Notes under the pieces: generated by a model
Databases searched by the model: none
What the model saw: only the letters and a program-made list of their open reading frames with translations
Told to the model about the DNA's origin: nothing
From: Paulownia fortunei
Taxonomy: Eukaryota > Streptophyta > Magnoliopsida > Lamiales > Paulowniaceae
Direction of reading: 5' to 3'
Assembly: GCA_019321725.1 (NCBI GenBank)
Contig: CM033118.1
Coordinates: forward strand, 7,156,071-7,220,070
Length of the DNA stretch: 64,000 nucleotides
Shown here: piece by piece, positions 35,009 through 47,429 of the stretch
How positions within the stretch are numbered: the stretch's first letter is position 1
Layout: the number at the start of each line of letters is the position of its first letter
Made by a program: the position numbers and the translations under genes

Positions 35009-35077
35009 TTGCCAGCATTTAAAACAGCCACTTACTAGCATTTAAGTAGGCCACTTACCAGCATTTAAGTGTTCATT
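35009..35077. repeat. 23-bp triplicate repeat
   Basis: Three copies of CACTTACCAGCATTTAA-like units of about 23 bp, with 1-4 differences each, between the GRF gene and the Myb/SANT-like gene. Confidence 0.8.
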
Positions 35078-35648
35078 CTATTTTGTTTTAATTGATAATT
35101 TGTTATAGGATCTCTTCACTCCCCCTTATAGTCACTTCGAGAGTTGGTCTTTTCTTAAAGTGTAGATAAAAATCCGAGTATTTCACCTATTCTCCAGTCG
35201 TTTTCTCAGGTAAGTTTTATTTTTTTATGTTAACATGCTTTAGTAATATATTCCTATGTTTGGAAATTATTGTTGGATCTTTTAGAATAGGACCATCACT
35301 CTATCTTTATGCTTAAAATATTTATTTATTTATTTTTTTAAATAGTACTTAATTATTTTTTGGAAGGGAATTGTACTGTTGGGTTGGAATCAGATTTGTG
35401 ACATTATGATGTATGTTGTAATCAGAATCCACTTTACTATTTATGCTTTAGGTGGGTGTGTATCATTTAATTTGAAGCATATTTAAGCATTTAAATTATT
35501 ATGAAAGATGAAAAAGAGTTTTTGTCAAGTTGTGTATTATTTAAGAGACATTAAATGTCTCTGTGTTACTTGTTGTTTGTTTGTGATTATGTTGCTCATG
35601 TGTTGGTCATTAATTATACCTCGCACAAGAAATTAGATCATTCAGAAC

Positions 35649-36340
35649 ATGTTCCTTAGTGTTGGTTGGACATCTGAAGAGGAGGAATTCCTATATGACA
35701 AGTTGTTTAGGTCCATCCGAAATCATCGCATGTTTGATCCCATTATGTGGAATAATTTATTAGCAGGATTGGCAACATGGATGTCACGTTCATTCCGCAA
35801 ACATTTTTGTGTCACCAAAATAAAAATGAAAGTCCAAATTTTCAAAGCTCAATACCATGCATTTCAAAGATACATTCAGACACCTAGGGGTTGAGTATGA
35901 TATGGATCGGAACCAGGTGCGAGTGGATGGCCGTTATTGGGACCATATTGGCATGGTAGAATTTCGTAACTATGTATATAAGTTTTACTTAATGATCCCT
36001 ATAAATATATTTAATCATCTAGCTTATAAATAAATATTTTGTATTGTAGGAGAGTACTCAACAAAGGTACTTTAGGACCAATGGTTTCCATTACTATGAA
36101 ACTACACTACATGTATTCCAGTTTTAGAATGCTGCTAAGATTGATTTGGAGATGTCCTCGGATATGCTGCTGATCATCCTTTATTGGTTGACGATAACCC
36201 ATCAGATAATGAAGTGGGGAAAGAACATGAAGGTCGGGTAGATAATGTAGATGGGCAAGATGATGAAGATGGAGTGATGATGAAGGTGGTAGATGGTCAA
36301 GCAAGCTCCGATGCTGAGGATGGGTAATTATGTTGCAAAT
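35649..36340 (+). CDS. Myb/SANT-like (Myb_DNA-bind_3 type) protein, first part
   Basis: The frame 35649-35894 opens with GWTSEEEEFLYDKLF and a VTKIKMKVQIFKAQYHAFQ block, the trihelix-like pattern of Myb_DNA-bind_3 domains. It continues after a frame break with DMDRNQVRVDGRYWDHI, and then after a likely intron (near 35960-36049) as an acidic tail. Proteins of this kind usually carry one to three such domains and are linked to PIF/Harbinger ORF1. It lies on the strand opposite the transposase and may form one gene with 36988-37826. A frameshift at 35894 suggests it is broken. Confidence 0.5.
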
Positions 36341-36987
36341 GTAGACTAAGTTATGCTATGTTTTGTAATGGTTGAAATGCTGATGTCTTTTATGTTTGAC
36401 TAAGTTATGCTATATTTTTATGTAGATTACTCTATGCTATGGTTTTGTTTGACTGTAGATTGTTGATGCATAGATATAGGAGTAATTTTTTCAATCAAGT
36501 AGCATTTTGGATTTTAAGTATGTCCGTTTTATTATATATTAGTGTTTTTATATAAAAAAAAGTGTACTTGTTGCATTAAGAATGTTTGTTTTATTATAAT
36601 GTGTGTTAGTCAGTATTGTGGCTGCATTACTATAGACCAAAAGCTGTGATTGAAGCTCGGATATGTCCCTGGATAGACTAATTGATGCCTTGGAGGAATA
36701 TATTCCCTCTAGAGTCTGACACTAGTTTTTTCAAAGTTGCATGATTGAATTCTTGACCATCTACTATTGTATTCAAATCAAATATTTTTGTCCTCTTGTA
36801 CCACTTTATTCAAGAATATAATCTTCTTGAATGATAAGTAGAAAAAACTAGACTTGCAAATTTTTCCATCAAACCATCAATTACTTATATGGACTATGCA
36901 TTTATATGCAACTTATGTGCAGGCACATATCGATAACAGGTTCATCCTGATCAATATATCATCTTGCATGTTAGATAAGCTACTATC

Positions 36988-37826
36988 ATGCCACCAAAAC
37001 CATTTCGAAAAGGTGCAATCTGTCAAGACAAGGTGTTCTACAACTCCAAATGGACCAAGGAAGTGGACAGAAAATTTATTAAAGTCCTAATTGAGCAGGC
37101 AATGGAGGGCAATTTTCTAGTTGGCTGGCAAAATGTACATGCAATTCTAACAGCAATGGCCGACATAAACAAGCAATTCCAGACTGATTTTGACTATGAA
37201 TATTGTGTTTTGAGGATGAAGAAACTTCATAAACGGTACCAAGTGTTCAACTGGATCATTCATTTGAGTGGTGTAAACTACAATCTATTCTCACACAATG
37301 TCCAATGCGACCAAGCATTATGGGACTATATATGAAGGGTTCGTTATCTCAAACCTTCATAATTTACTCTTGTGCACACAGTACTTAATTGATAAATTAT
37401 GTCTAACTAATTTAGAATTTTACACATATAGACTTATGTTGTAAATGTAATATTTCTACTGATAAAAATTTAATATCTCACGTGCAGGAGGAGAAGTTGG
37501 GAATGGCCTATATGATACAAGAAAGTGAGTTTGATGTTTTACGATGTATATTTAAAGAAGGCAATGACTCTGTGAGCTATAATTCTGAAGAAGACATCAT
37601 TGAAATTTCAAGTGATCATGAAGGGGATGAAGCCGATGGGACTGCACATAACGGACAACAGCTACTTGGAACTGAAGACAAGTCTGACAACACTGAAAAT
37701 TCATTTTGGAACGAGTTAGCATGGTATGCTTCTGACTCCACAAGCGATGCATCTGTGCCTGAAATTGATCCTCAATTTGTCATGCATTCAATGATAGTGG
37801 AGAAAAAAAAGAGTTCAAAAATCTAA
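36988..37826 (+). CDS. Myb/SANT-like protein, second part
   Basis: 36988-37335 contains SKWTKEVDRKFIKVLIEQAM and a VLRMKKLHKRYQVFN helix, again a Myb_DNA-bind_3-like domain, followed by ALWDYI. An intron with acceptor GTGCAG near 37488 joins it to 37489-37826, which carries EEKLGMAYM, an acidic Ser/Asp-rich tail and a stop. The domain plus acidic tail resembles transposon ORF1 proteins and L10-interacting-MYB-like plant proteins. The first-exon start ATG at 36988 is a good candidate. Whether it is expressed or joined to 35649 is unknown. Confidence 0.55.
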
Positions 37827-38593
37827 TGATCGAAGCTGGTCCGAGTTCTCATTCTGCAAGTGTTGAGCTGCCACAGAGCTCCAGTGCATCAAACTCACCT
37901 TTCAAAAGGTCTTGAGGGATTGTGATGTGTGTTGGATAAGAATGGCAATAAATATAAAGATCTACACAATACAAGCATGATTTGTTATGGTTTGCACTAG
38001 TCTATCCACGGTAGTTTTTTTTTTTTTGTTTGATCTAATGTTAGGTTATGGTGTTGCTCTGGTGTTTTTCATCCTACCTATATGTATGGTTAGTTAACTT
38101 CAATATACTTGCATGGTTTGTGTATGTTCCAAAAATATGGTAATGGTATTATTAGATTGTAAGTAATAAAAGTTATATTTTTTCATATAGTGTTGGCCGA
38201 TATATGTAATTCCAATTGTCATTAAGCCAAGTGTATATTAATTTAACATATTTACCAAGTTTGGTGTTATGAAAACATGTACAAAAATCATTCCAGTGCA
38301 TGCTAATTTCACATTTTTGCCATAACTATAGGCTGAAGATGGACATAATTTAAACAAGTCAAGTTGTAATTTGCTTAATACATACATAACCCTCCTACAC
38401 AACAATGCAGTTGGCCATCCAAAAAAGAAGACTGCTGAAATCAACCATTAGTACGATCGTTATTATATAATTCCATTCACAAACTGCCAGCCAGCTTTAT
38501 CTTTGCAAATTCAGCTCTAACCTCGTCTGGCAAGCTAAAGAACAGTTTCAAATCTTCAGTGTTCTTCACCAACAGCTTCGAAACTAACAACTT

Positions 38594-39509
38594 TTATTGT
38601 AGACTAAGACCATCTATGTTTCCAACCACTTCAAAAACTTTCTTTCTTGCATTTGAGATGTCATACTCATATCCAATCCTCTTTGCAATATCACCTAATC
38701 TGGCATCGGTATTTTGGCAGAAGTTACCAAGGAGCTCGTAAATGGGATCTAAAGTATCCACAGATTTTCTTTTCTTTCCTATTAATCTTCTTTCTTGATG
38801 CATTGCCTTTAGGTTGGCATACAGACATGGTCTCTGTTTCATCATGAAAACCCTCAAGCATGTGGTCAAACTCTTCATGAATTTCGGTATCCTTTGTAGT
38901 GGATCCATTGAGCACTTGTTTGACTGCCTCCACAAAATCTTCAGCCTGATCACTTGTGGCCCTATCTTTCCCAAAAATCTCATGTCAATCGTGATAATAG
39001 GGCCACGACTTGAACCTCATAAGACAAGTTGCATCAACCTAAAGCACAAAACAACAGTAAATAACAATCCAACACCAAGAAAAATTTTCAATCAGATATG
39101 CTTAAATAGGTGTATTAATTTGCTTAAAATTAAATATATGTTTACCTTCAAATATGAATCCCATGCCTCATCATGAGCCTCTATCATTTTTGTTGTGTCA
39201 TTCCACTCTATCCCACTATGTGATAACATGGAAAGAAGACTGTTGTAATTTTTTTTCCATACATGAATCTTTGAGTTAATGTGTGGAATTGCTCTAAGAT
39301 CTATGCTCGAAATGTTTTCACCATTTCTTTTCCAATACTTGCAAATAGATAATTTTAAAATCATTTTCAGATTTCCACCCATTAGCGATAATGTCCTTCA
39401 AAGCTGTAATCAATACCTCTTCCTCTCGTTGACTCCAACTCCTCCCCCCTTTGTCATTTCTTTTGCAACTACCACATGTAAGTTTGTTGCTTGTTGCTTC
39501 CATCACCAA
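38594..39509 (-). pseudogene. Myb/SANT-like ORF of Harbinger-like element
   Basis: Minus-strand frames in order: 39509-39318 with GRSWSQREEEVLITALKDII and WKSENDFK, then 39382-39092 with DLRAIPHINSKIHVWKKNYN and the GIEWNDTTKMIEA helix. A likely intron follows, then 38983-38594 with an acidic helical tail ending NIDGLSLQ. This is the ORF1-type protein of plant PIF/Harbinger elements, which assists the transposase in DNA binding. A frameshift near 39380 and another near 38930 break it. Confidence 0.75.
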
Positions 39510-39916
39510 TTCAGATTTTCCAATCTAACTCTTCAATACCACAATCCTCAAATATGCACATATAAATATTAAGAAATGTTGGCCAAAAATTAAGCCATAC
39601 AAGCAGATTCCAAAAATTAACATTATTTGAGAATATGTTAACATTAATGAAACACCAAACTTTAGCATAAGACCAACATCAAAACTATAATGCGCATAAT
39701 ACAAACAACTTTTTAATAAAATAGTGTATAAAACTTTGGAGAACCATGTAAATCTCATTCAATTAAAAAAAATGTGTTCATCAACTTCCAATGGTACAAC
39801 TACACCAAATCACTAGTACAAATCTCATAAAATGAGACATGAAACATAATTTTAAGGGATAATAGTACACTAATTTTCTTAATGAAAAATGTTACATTCA
39901 AGCTGATCACAAATTC

Positions 39917-41370
39917 CTAACCAATCTTAAAGCCTCTCCACTCATTAAACATAGAACGAGCTAATTGATCTCTCCAATTAGACCATGTTTGTGATGACTC
40001 GATAGTGTCTATAATGTCTGTGGCATCATCTTCTTCATGGTTAAGTTCTAGGTCATTATTTACCAAGTGCTCTAACTCAACGGGCATCTCAGACTGAATA
40101 AAGTTATGTAATAGAGCACACGCCATGATCATTCTGTTTTGATCTTAATTGGATAAAATGTTTGACTTCGTAGAATTGCTCAATACTTTTTCAAAAGCCA
40201 AAAGTTCATTTAATGACATTGCTAGCTTTGGAGTGATTCATATTGAAGAATTCTTCATAATTTTGTGGAATCGATGATCCCTCACTCTAATCATCTAGAT
40301 GGTATCTGACACCTTTGTATGGAGTTAGGAATCCTCCCTCATTTGTATAACCATTGTCACACAAGTAAAAGTTACCTGTGAACATCAAGTTTTGGAACAT
40401 GGTTTGATAGTTTGAAAGATCACAAAAAAAATTGGGTACATATCATAAAAAAAGAATTTGTATGAAAGATGAAATAATACCTTGGGGCACTTTTAACCCA
40501 TAAGACCTACTGACTGCATCACGCAAAACTCTAGAGTCTCCAGCTGAACCTTCCCAACCAGTTAGCATATAAATAAATTTCATATTGCAATCACATACAC
40601 CAAGTACATTAACGGCTATATCACATTTTCTTGTTCTATATCTTGCCTTATCAGCCTCAACCATCTTCACTTTGATATAAGTATCATCTAAAGCACCTAA
40701 ACAACCTATAATTTATAGAAGTTTTTTGTCAAACTTACAACTTAGTTTTTGAGTTATAATTAGTAAGCACATTGCATTAAAGTATAATTTTATAACATTT
40801 AGTTATCATTACTTATACGCAACGTCTAAAAAAGATTTACCTTAAACCATTTCCATCTAGCATTTGTGCAATCATCATCAACTGGTCCAGGAGTAATAAG
40901 AAGTAAAGTGTGGAGACTTAGTACTGCATTCAAGACAACATGGAAATGCTTGCTAACTATTTGGCCAGATCGTTTGAAATCAAATCACACACCCTAATTT
41001 TTTTATAATGGCCAACACAGATAGAAATAGGGCAACTTTTTCACTAATAGAGACATATCTAGAATTTACAAGCCCTCCAACATGCTGTAAAGGTAACATA
41101 GCCTAGCAAAAGCACCACACGTCATCCTCAAATTGTTAACACAGTCGACATCACTAAGTGTAATAAGCTCTTGTAAATGTTCTACTTGTTTCGGTATCCT
41201 ATCTATCATAACATATCTAATTCCTCGATCATGATGACACCGTTGATTTTGATATTTATTGCAAAATCGCCACACAAATAGGTTCAATAGGAAAAAACTT
41301 TCAAGCATAATTTCCTCGATAATTAGAAATATCTCTGCCCTTCTCCTTACAATTTCAGCCATCAAAGCTG
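39917..41370 (-). pseudogene. PIF/Harbinger DDE transposase, three exons, inactive
   Basis: Exon 1 (to 40841) holds the DRIPKQVEHLQELI, NNLRMTCGAFARLC region. A GT-AG intron (40706-40840) leads to exon 2 (40481-40705) with [12 protein letters not shown] (first catalytic Asp) and [17 protein letters not shown] (second Asp). A second intron (40376-40480) leads to exon 3 with NFYLCDNGYTNEGG, NMNHSKASNVI and IMACALLHNFIQSEMPVE. At the third catalytic position the usual Glu-Arg reads Lys-stop (near 40217). Further stops follow. The transposase cuts and pastes the element; this copy cannot. Confidence 0.88.
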
Positions 41371-42526
41371 CATCTGTCGTACGATAATTGATTTAATTTT
41401 TTACCACATTCAAATCAGTCAAGCATGATACCAAGATGCATATACAATGCGAAGTAATTAAAAGCTTTAGTTTAATGATATTTATAAACAATTTTTATTT
41501 TACTAGAAACCATTCTGATTAAACTATTTTGAATCAAATAATCATACTCATGCATCAATATTTTTTACATAAGCAATCACATAAAAGACATAATTGAATA
41601 AAACAAATAATATGTTGGTTAATATATTCTAACTTCAACCTTCTGTCTAAACTTTTTGCATAGAACTTCCTAGTTCGACCATTATTATAAAATCTAAGTA
41701 AAAAGACAAGGACATAAAATAATACAGTACTAAAACCTAATGATGATGCATTCATTTATCGGTGTGATTAAGTAATTGCACCATTACACATCATAAATCA
41801 CAACGGATATGAAAATAAACTTTAAAAATACCAAAAATCAAAGTGAAATATACTATGTCAAAGCCATAAATAAAACTTCAAAAAAATCAAATAATCAATT
41901 TTCAATTTAAATTCTTCCATCACAGGTTTTGAAGTACATAGTTAAAAAAATCACTTACCTCAACCTAAAAACCAGTACAAACTTCAACCCAAATACCTGC
42001 AAGATAAAAAAAATCGTGAGTAAGCACATTAATAAAAAAAAAGAACCATTTCTATTTGCTCAAGAATTAAAAAAAGAGGAAGAGGAAGAGGAGTTATCCG
42101 CAACTTCTTATGTTAGTTTGTCCAACAAATATTTCCACCGACAACCCCACTGCTTAGTCACATCTCAACTTGCCTCAGCCATCGCCGTCAATCCACCAAT
42201 ATAAAGCTCCAGGGCGTGAATCTGCCAAGAGTCGAGCTGCATACAGGAGGGAGTAATTGAAATTTTATTACCCAAGGTTTCATTCTTCTTATTTATAATG
42301 GAGGGTTATTTTCGTCTTTTCAAAAATTATTTTGGGTTCTTCAATTGGGTTGGATTATGGATCAGACCACCTAGGTGGGATGCAGAATTTTTAACAAAGT
42401 CTGATACCATGACGGGCTTCAATTACATACTGGGCCTCAAGTGTATGAAGCAAACATATTAATAGAGTGGATATGGAATAAAAAGTGCCATATCCAGCCC
42501 ATAAACCCCAAGCAAACAAGCCCTAG

Positions 42527-43911
42527 GTGTATGTTGAAAGAGTTGCAACTTCAGCCATAAACTATGGAAATGATGAGTACTTCATGAAGATATTATCATT
42601 GAGTTATAGTCACGTGCCTATATATTTAAAGCCATGTTTCCTTTATGTGGCTGTGTTTCCAGAAGATTTTGAAATTAATGTGTCCAAGCTCATCATATTG
42701 TGGGTTGCTGAAGGATTTATTAAACAAACTAAGGTTAAAATCTTAGAAGAGGTTGCGGAGGAGTATTTGGAGGATCTTATTGATAGAATTCTCATTTTGG
42801 TCCGTAAGCGAGGGAGTAGTGGAAAAGTAAAGACGTGCAACATTCATGATCTCTTAAGGGACTTATGCAGGAGAGAAGCTCACAAAGACAAGTTCCTATG
42901 CATCGCAAAGCTTAATAACCCCAACATTTCACCATATATAGAAAGCAAGCTTCTCCTCAGTATTCATCGCAGCAGAAGGCAAGAGATGGAGTGTAAGGCC
43001 TTGCAATCAGCGGCACTTAATCGGTCTTTGCTAAGCTACTTTACATGGAATTCAAGCCCATTGCCCGTAGTTTTAGGTTACTATGGGTTTTGGAAGTGGT
43101 TGATCGATATTCTGCAAAAGAAATTCTACAGCTAATTAACTTACGGTATGTTGCTTTCATTGGTTGCTTAAATTTAGGATTGCTTTCTATATCCCTATTT
43201 TGGGATCTACAAACCTTAGTTGTTGTTGGAAACATCATTCTACCACCTGAAATGTGGCAGATGCCACAATTTAGACATGTCAAGGTCACTAAAGTTTATC
43301 TCAGTAATCCTCCAGTTGCCCAAATGGATGACCAAAATATCATAGTTCTTGAAAACCTACAGACACTTTCAAAAGTCGTAGAATTCAATTGTACTGAGCA
43401 GGTATTTACAAGAATCCCAAATCTAAAGAAGTTGGACACTTTTTATTTTCGTAGATCCATGGGATTTGGACCTTGTCATCTAAGTAATCTGTCCATCTTC
43501 ATAAACTTGAAACACTTAAAATTTCGTGTAATGTGACAATTTCACGTATTGGGACCTTCTCGGAGAACATCACCTTCCCAAGTTAGTTAAATAGTTGGCC
43601 TTACATAATTTCATAATTTCTTGGGAAGATATGTCCACGGTTGCTTCATTACCCAACCTTGAAGTTCTCAAATTGCTGCCACATGCTGCAAAAGGCCTAG
43701 AGTGGAATCCAATTGAAGGAGGATTTTGTCGACTCAAATTCCTGTTAATTGAGGACTGTGAGTTGGAGATTTGGGAAGCAGACAGCACCCATTTTCCAAT
43801 TCTTGAGACCCTACTTCTCGGACGCTTGAGCCTGAAAGAGATCCCTATGGGGCTTGCAGAAATACCAACGCTTCAATTAAAAAATATGGTGTAGAAACCA
43901 TTCCCTTTGGA
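42527..43911 (+). pseudogene. R1-like NLR, NB-ARC C-terminal half and LRR
   Basis: 42527-43135 carries the ILSLSYSHVPIYLKPCFLY and VFPEDFEI (RNBS-D) block, LIILWVAEGFI, the MHD-like IHDLLRDLC motif and the start of the LRR region. A frameshift near 43040 shifts to 43045-43536 (LRR repeats, e.g. DLQTLVVVGNI, PQFRHVKV, NLKKLDTFYF). A stop at 43534 and a further break lead to 43595-43894 (LPNLEVLKLL, FCRLKFLLIEDCELEIW, PILETLLLGRLSLKEIP). This is the remainder of the gene cut at 32584. The tail is that of an R1-type receptor. Three lesions or more make it a pseudogene. Confidence 0.88.
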
Positions 43912-44714
43912 CATCAGCGATGGAAATAAAAGAGCAACGAGAGATCCTAAGATAGGAGGGCCTTCAAGTTCTATCAACTGATTAAACTACAGGTCAAGGA
44001 AAGTGACAATTTTAAAAGGTAAGACGATAAAAAGAGCTATTTTTCGTTTTATTTCTTCTTTTTCTTTCTTGTGTTTTTTCCAATTAAAAACCAATATGTA
44101 TGTGCTGCATAATTGTCTTCCCCCTCAATCACATTAGTTTTGTCCTACATTATAACCCCAGGAAACACTGGAATCACATAGTTTAGGTAGTGCTGGGCAA
44201 TCTTAAAATTCCTACAATTCGTAATTGAAGTCTAATTTGGTAATTAATAGTCCCTAAATAATTTGAGCTTATAGTTACTTCATTATGAACAATTATATAT
44301 GTTGAGATTCCCTTGGTTTCAACCTAAATTCGCAGTCTTCTATATAATATTAATTTTAGATTTCTCCTGGCTTGACTACACCGACACTTCTCTCCCAAAA
44401 TTATGTATCTAGTAATAGAGCACAATAATAAATAATTTATTTAATTTTTTTCTAATATATTGAATAATATTAAATAGCATACCAAATATTAATGTTTAAA
44501 ATTTTAGTAACATTCAAATTATGAGAAACGAAATACTAAATATAAGGTTAAAAATTAAACAATTTGAATTTGTAGTGAAATTGCTCCCCTCACTTGTGGC
44601 TATAAGCTTGTTATTAGCTTAATTACAAGTATTACTTGTGTTATTTATTTTCTTTATCTGTTTATTATCATTTTATTATCGTCAAGTTAAATGTCTAATA
44701 TAGTTGTATCCATA
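43912..44714. other. no gene seen; likely intron or intergenic
   Basis: AT-rich sequence between the NLR tail and the aldose 1-epimerase exon. The part before 44714 ends in an acceptor-like CCATAAG and may be intron of the epimerase fragment. Nothing else supported. Confidence 0.5.
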
Positions 44715-45040
44715 AGGTTGGCATAGGCTATGACCATAATTATGTGATTGACTGTGGAGAGGAGAAATCCGGCTTGAAGCATGCTGCAAAATTAAAGGAT
44801 CCTGATAGCCCAAGGACTTTGAATTTCTGGACCAATGCTCCTGGTATGCAGTTCTACACTGCAAATTATTTAAATGGAATTGTTGGTAAAGTTGGTGCTG
44901 TATATGAAAAGCATTCTGCTGTGTGCCTCGAGACAGGGATTTCCTAATACCATCAATCAACCAAACTTTCCTTCTGTTGTTGTTCAACCAGGAGAGAAGT
45001 ACAAGCATAGCATGTTGTTTGAATTTTCAGCTGTTTAAAG
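44715..45040 (+). pseudogene. aldose 1-epimerase (galactose mutarotase), last exon only
   Basis: After an AG acceptor the exon reads GIGYDHNYVID, KLKDPDSPRTLNFWTNAPG, QFYTANYLNG and VCLETG, then in another frame GFPNTINQPNFPSVVVQPG and the C-terminal MLFEFSAV with a stop at 45038-45040. This is the conserved C-terminal third of plant aldose 1-epimerases, which interconvert the anomers of galactose and glucose. A two-base loss (CACA to CA) near 44935 shifts the frame. The YDHNYVID and NQPNFPS motifs are intact. No upstream exons were found in the 800 bases before it or beyond, so it is an isolated fragment. Confidence 0.85.
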
Positions 45041-45041
45041 T

Positions 45042-45140
45042 AATCCATGTGTTTGAAGTAAATCTAATACAACTCTCCTTCTGTGTTTAATCTTTCCATG
45101 TGTTTGAAGTAAATATAATATAACTCTCCATCTGTGTTGA
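45042..45140. repeat. imperfect tandem duplication after the epimerase exon
   Basis: TCCATGTGTTTGAAGTAAAT followed by an AACTCTCCNTCTGTGTT-like tail occurs twice, about 50 bp apart. It may lie in the former 3' UTR. Confidence 0.7.
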
Positions 45141-45770
45141 TCATATCAATATTACTTCGTTCGTTAGAATCATGCTGAAAAAGTAGACCTTTAAGGGATA
45201 TTGAAACTTAAAATATAACAGACTACTCTTTTTATATGGGATTAGGTGAGCAACTTTTGAACATTTGAACCGGAGCTTTTGCATTCTTGATTTTGTTTCT
45301 GGATAAGCTCACTTGTTTGACAGTATTATTCCTTGTGTGCTTGCATTCGTACAGTATCCATGCGTATTGACTAACTGCAGATGCATTCATGAAGAGGGTG
45401 ACTCTGGTTGTCGAATTGCATTTTTATGATATTAACTGTCTGTTTGGATGCTCAAGTTTTTGAGATATGGTGAATTGTTGCAATTGCTTGCTCATGCTTT
45501 ACAAATTCTGGCATCTGAACCTTCCAAACTTTGTCACTACAGCGGTCTTTATGTCAGTGCACTCATCATCTTTATCAGACTTGTACTCTTTTGATTGCTC
45601 TAAAAACTCGAGGCCCCAACAGCTTTAGTTGCCACTGCCCAAAATATATACAAGATCTGATTGCTGCTATATCTGGCATGTTAGAATGTAACGAAACTGG
45701 CATGTTAGACTAGAGGTACGATTGCCCTCCATTGTTATATCTCAAGTTCAAGAGTTGTTTAGACATTTAA

Positions 45771-47429
45771 TGTTGGATTCGCTATAATTATAGAGGTATA
45801 GGCAACGAAAAATTAAAATTTTTATCAAATATAAATTTAACTTCTTTAATTTGAAAGAGATTTTAACGATCGTGTTTATTCAAATAAATATATAAATAAA
45901 TATAAAATTAGATTATACCTTTCGTGCACTTCGATTGTTGCAAGAAATGAAGCAATCAATTACTTATTCTGGACTATCAGAACTCGCAGAAATCCAAGCA
46001 TCTCCCCTCTATCAGGTACACAATATAGAAGAGCAACATCAATCAAAGGATTCGCTAGTATCCTTTTAAATATTTACCAATTTAGAACCGGAGTAAATTT
46101 TCAAAAACAATAAAGATTGATTATTTAAGTTCTTGAAACAATAATATAAAGATAATAACAAGAAAATAATTTATTTCTTTCTTTTCTTTTCTTGAAGAAT
46201 AAAATAGAACACTTTAAACAAAATAATTTTTACTCAAATTTTTGAATTAATTATGTAATTTTCATCCCTCATATATATATAGGACTGAAAATTTTAATCC
46301 CTTTCCAACTTTTGAAAAAATGTCATTTTGAACTATTTCAAAATTTTATTTTGGGAATGATTCCAAATCTTCCAATAACTCTTTTTTTTTTCTCTTTTCT
46401 ATTATATGTGGACTAATTTGAGACTATGTTAATCATCAAAATTGTCTACATACATTGTTGATATTAATTTAATCTCTTCAAATAATATGAAGATAGATAT
46501 ATATTATATATATACTATAATTATATTTATATATATAAATTAAATCTTAGTGGCTAATTTTATCCCATAAAATCGGTCACTATATTTATTTATCTATAAA
46601 TATGTTAATGAAAAAAATCATATTTATTTAATTTATTCTCTTCATATTTTAGTGGGCTTGTTAAGTGATTCACATTAATTTTGAGGTTGGATTTAAAAAT
46701 TTCCAAATCAATTTAATTGATTCAATCCCAATTTAATTAATACAATTGATTAATTTAATTTACTCCAATTGGACTTCCTAATCAAATTAAGTCCAATTAA
46801 TTAATTCAATTACTTAATTGAATAATTTAATTTAACCAATAAATTAAATAGAACCCTTAATTAATTAATACATCAGTATTAATTAATTAATTTTCAATCA
46901 TTGGATAAATTTTAAAATTTAGAAATGTTACTTTCCATAAAGATATGTGACCCTCTTAGATTCACAACTAAACTAGTAGTGGGCTTACAATATTTGCAAC
47001 TTATGAATAATAATTATTTTAATTAATTAATTCAATTAATTAATCCGCTTAGAATCATCTCTTTAATTCCAAGAACCTCACTATCCATGAAAATACCTAA
47101 CAAGTAATCATGACAAACTAGTCTTAAGTGAAATAGCGAGTAAACCTATTTCAATTGCGAGTACCATACACGTACGGTCCTTTCGACAACTAATCTCTCG
47201 ATTGAATTTAGGGCATGGATTATAAGTCGTAACCCTAAATGATTCAATATCTGTGATCACGTTTCAAGTTCTAATAATTTTTTATGAATAACGATTCATC
47301 CTACCTTGCCTAAGGTTTTTGAATTACAAACTATGAAAATACAAAAGATTCCCTTGTTTAAAAAAAAAAATGTCGAATTTTATATTGACCACTAATAAAC
47401 CTCCGTGCGCACTAGTGCAATACCCAACA
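45771..47429. repeat. LTR-like block, Copia-type ends
   Basis: The block starts TGTTGGATTCGC, ends ATACCCAACA and holds no genes, as a solo LTR would. CATATATATATAGGAC near 46269 could be a TATA box on the plus strand. No target duplication is seen (TTTAA at left, TAACC at right), so the call is tentative. Confidence 0.45.

Larger units (their letters stand above)
32585..42523. mobile_element. PIF/Harbinger-like transposon in the NLR pseudogene
   Basis: The left end GGGCCTGTTTGCTTGC and, on the other strand, the right end GGGCTTGTTTGCTTGG form terminal inverted repeats of the PIF/Harbinger type. The flanks restore NB-ARC coding order when joined. A TSD is not clear (TGG at left, AGG at right). 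The element holds a PIF-type transposase (minus, 39917-41365), a Myb/SANT-like ORF (minus, 38594-39509), plus-strand Myb/SANT-like coding (35649-37826) and a GRF zinc-finger gene (34060-34537). At 9.9 kb it is long for the family, so nested or captured parts are possible. Confidence 0.75.

Noticed and set aside
45531..45713. 60-codon frame with several Cys and His
   Set aside because: No family match, no splice signals, no conservation that I could see.
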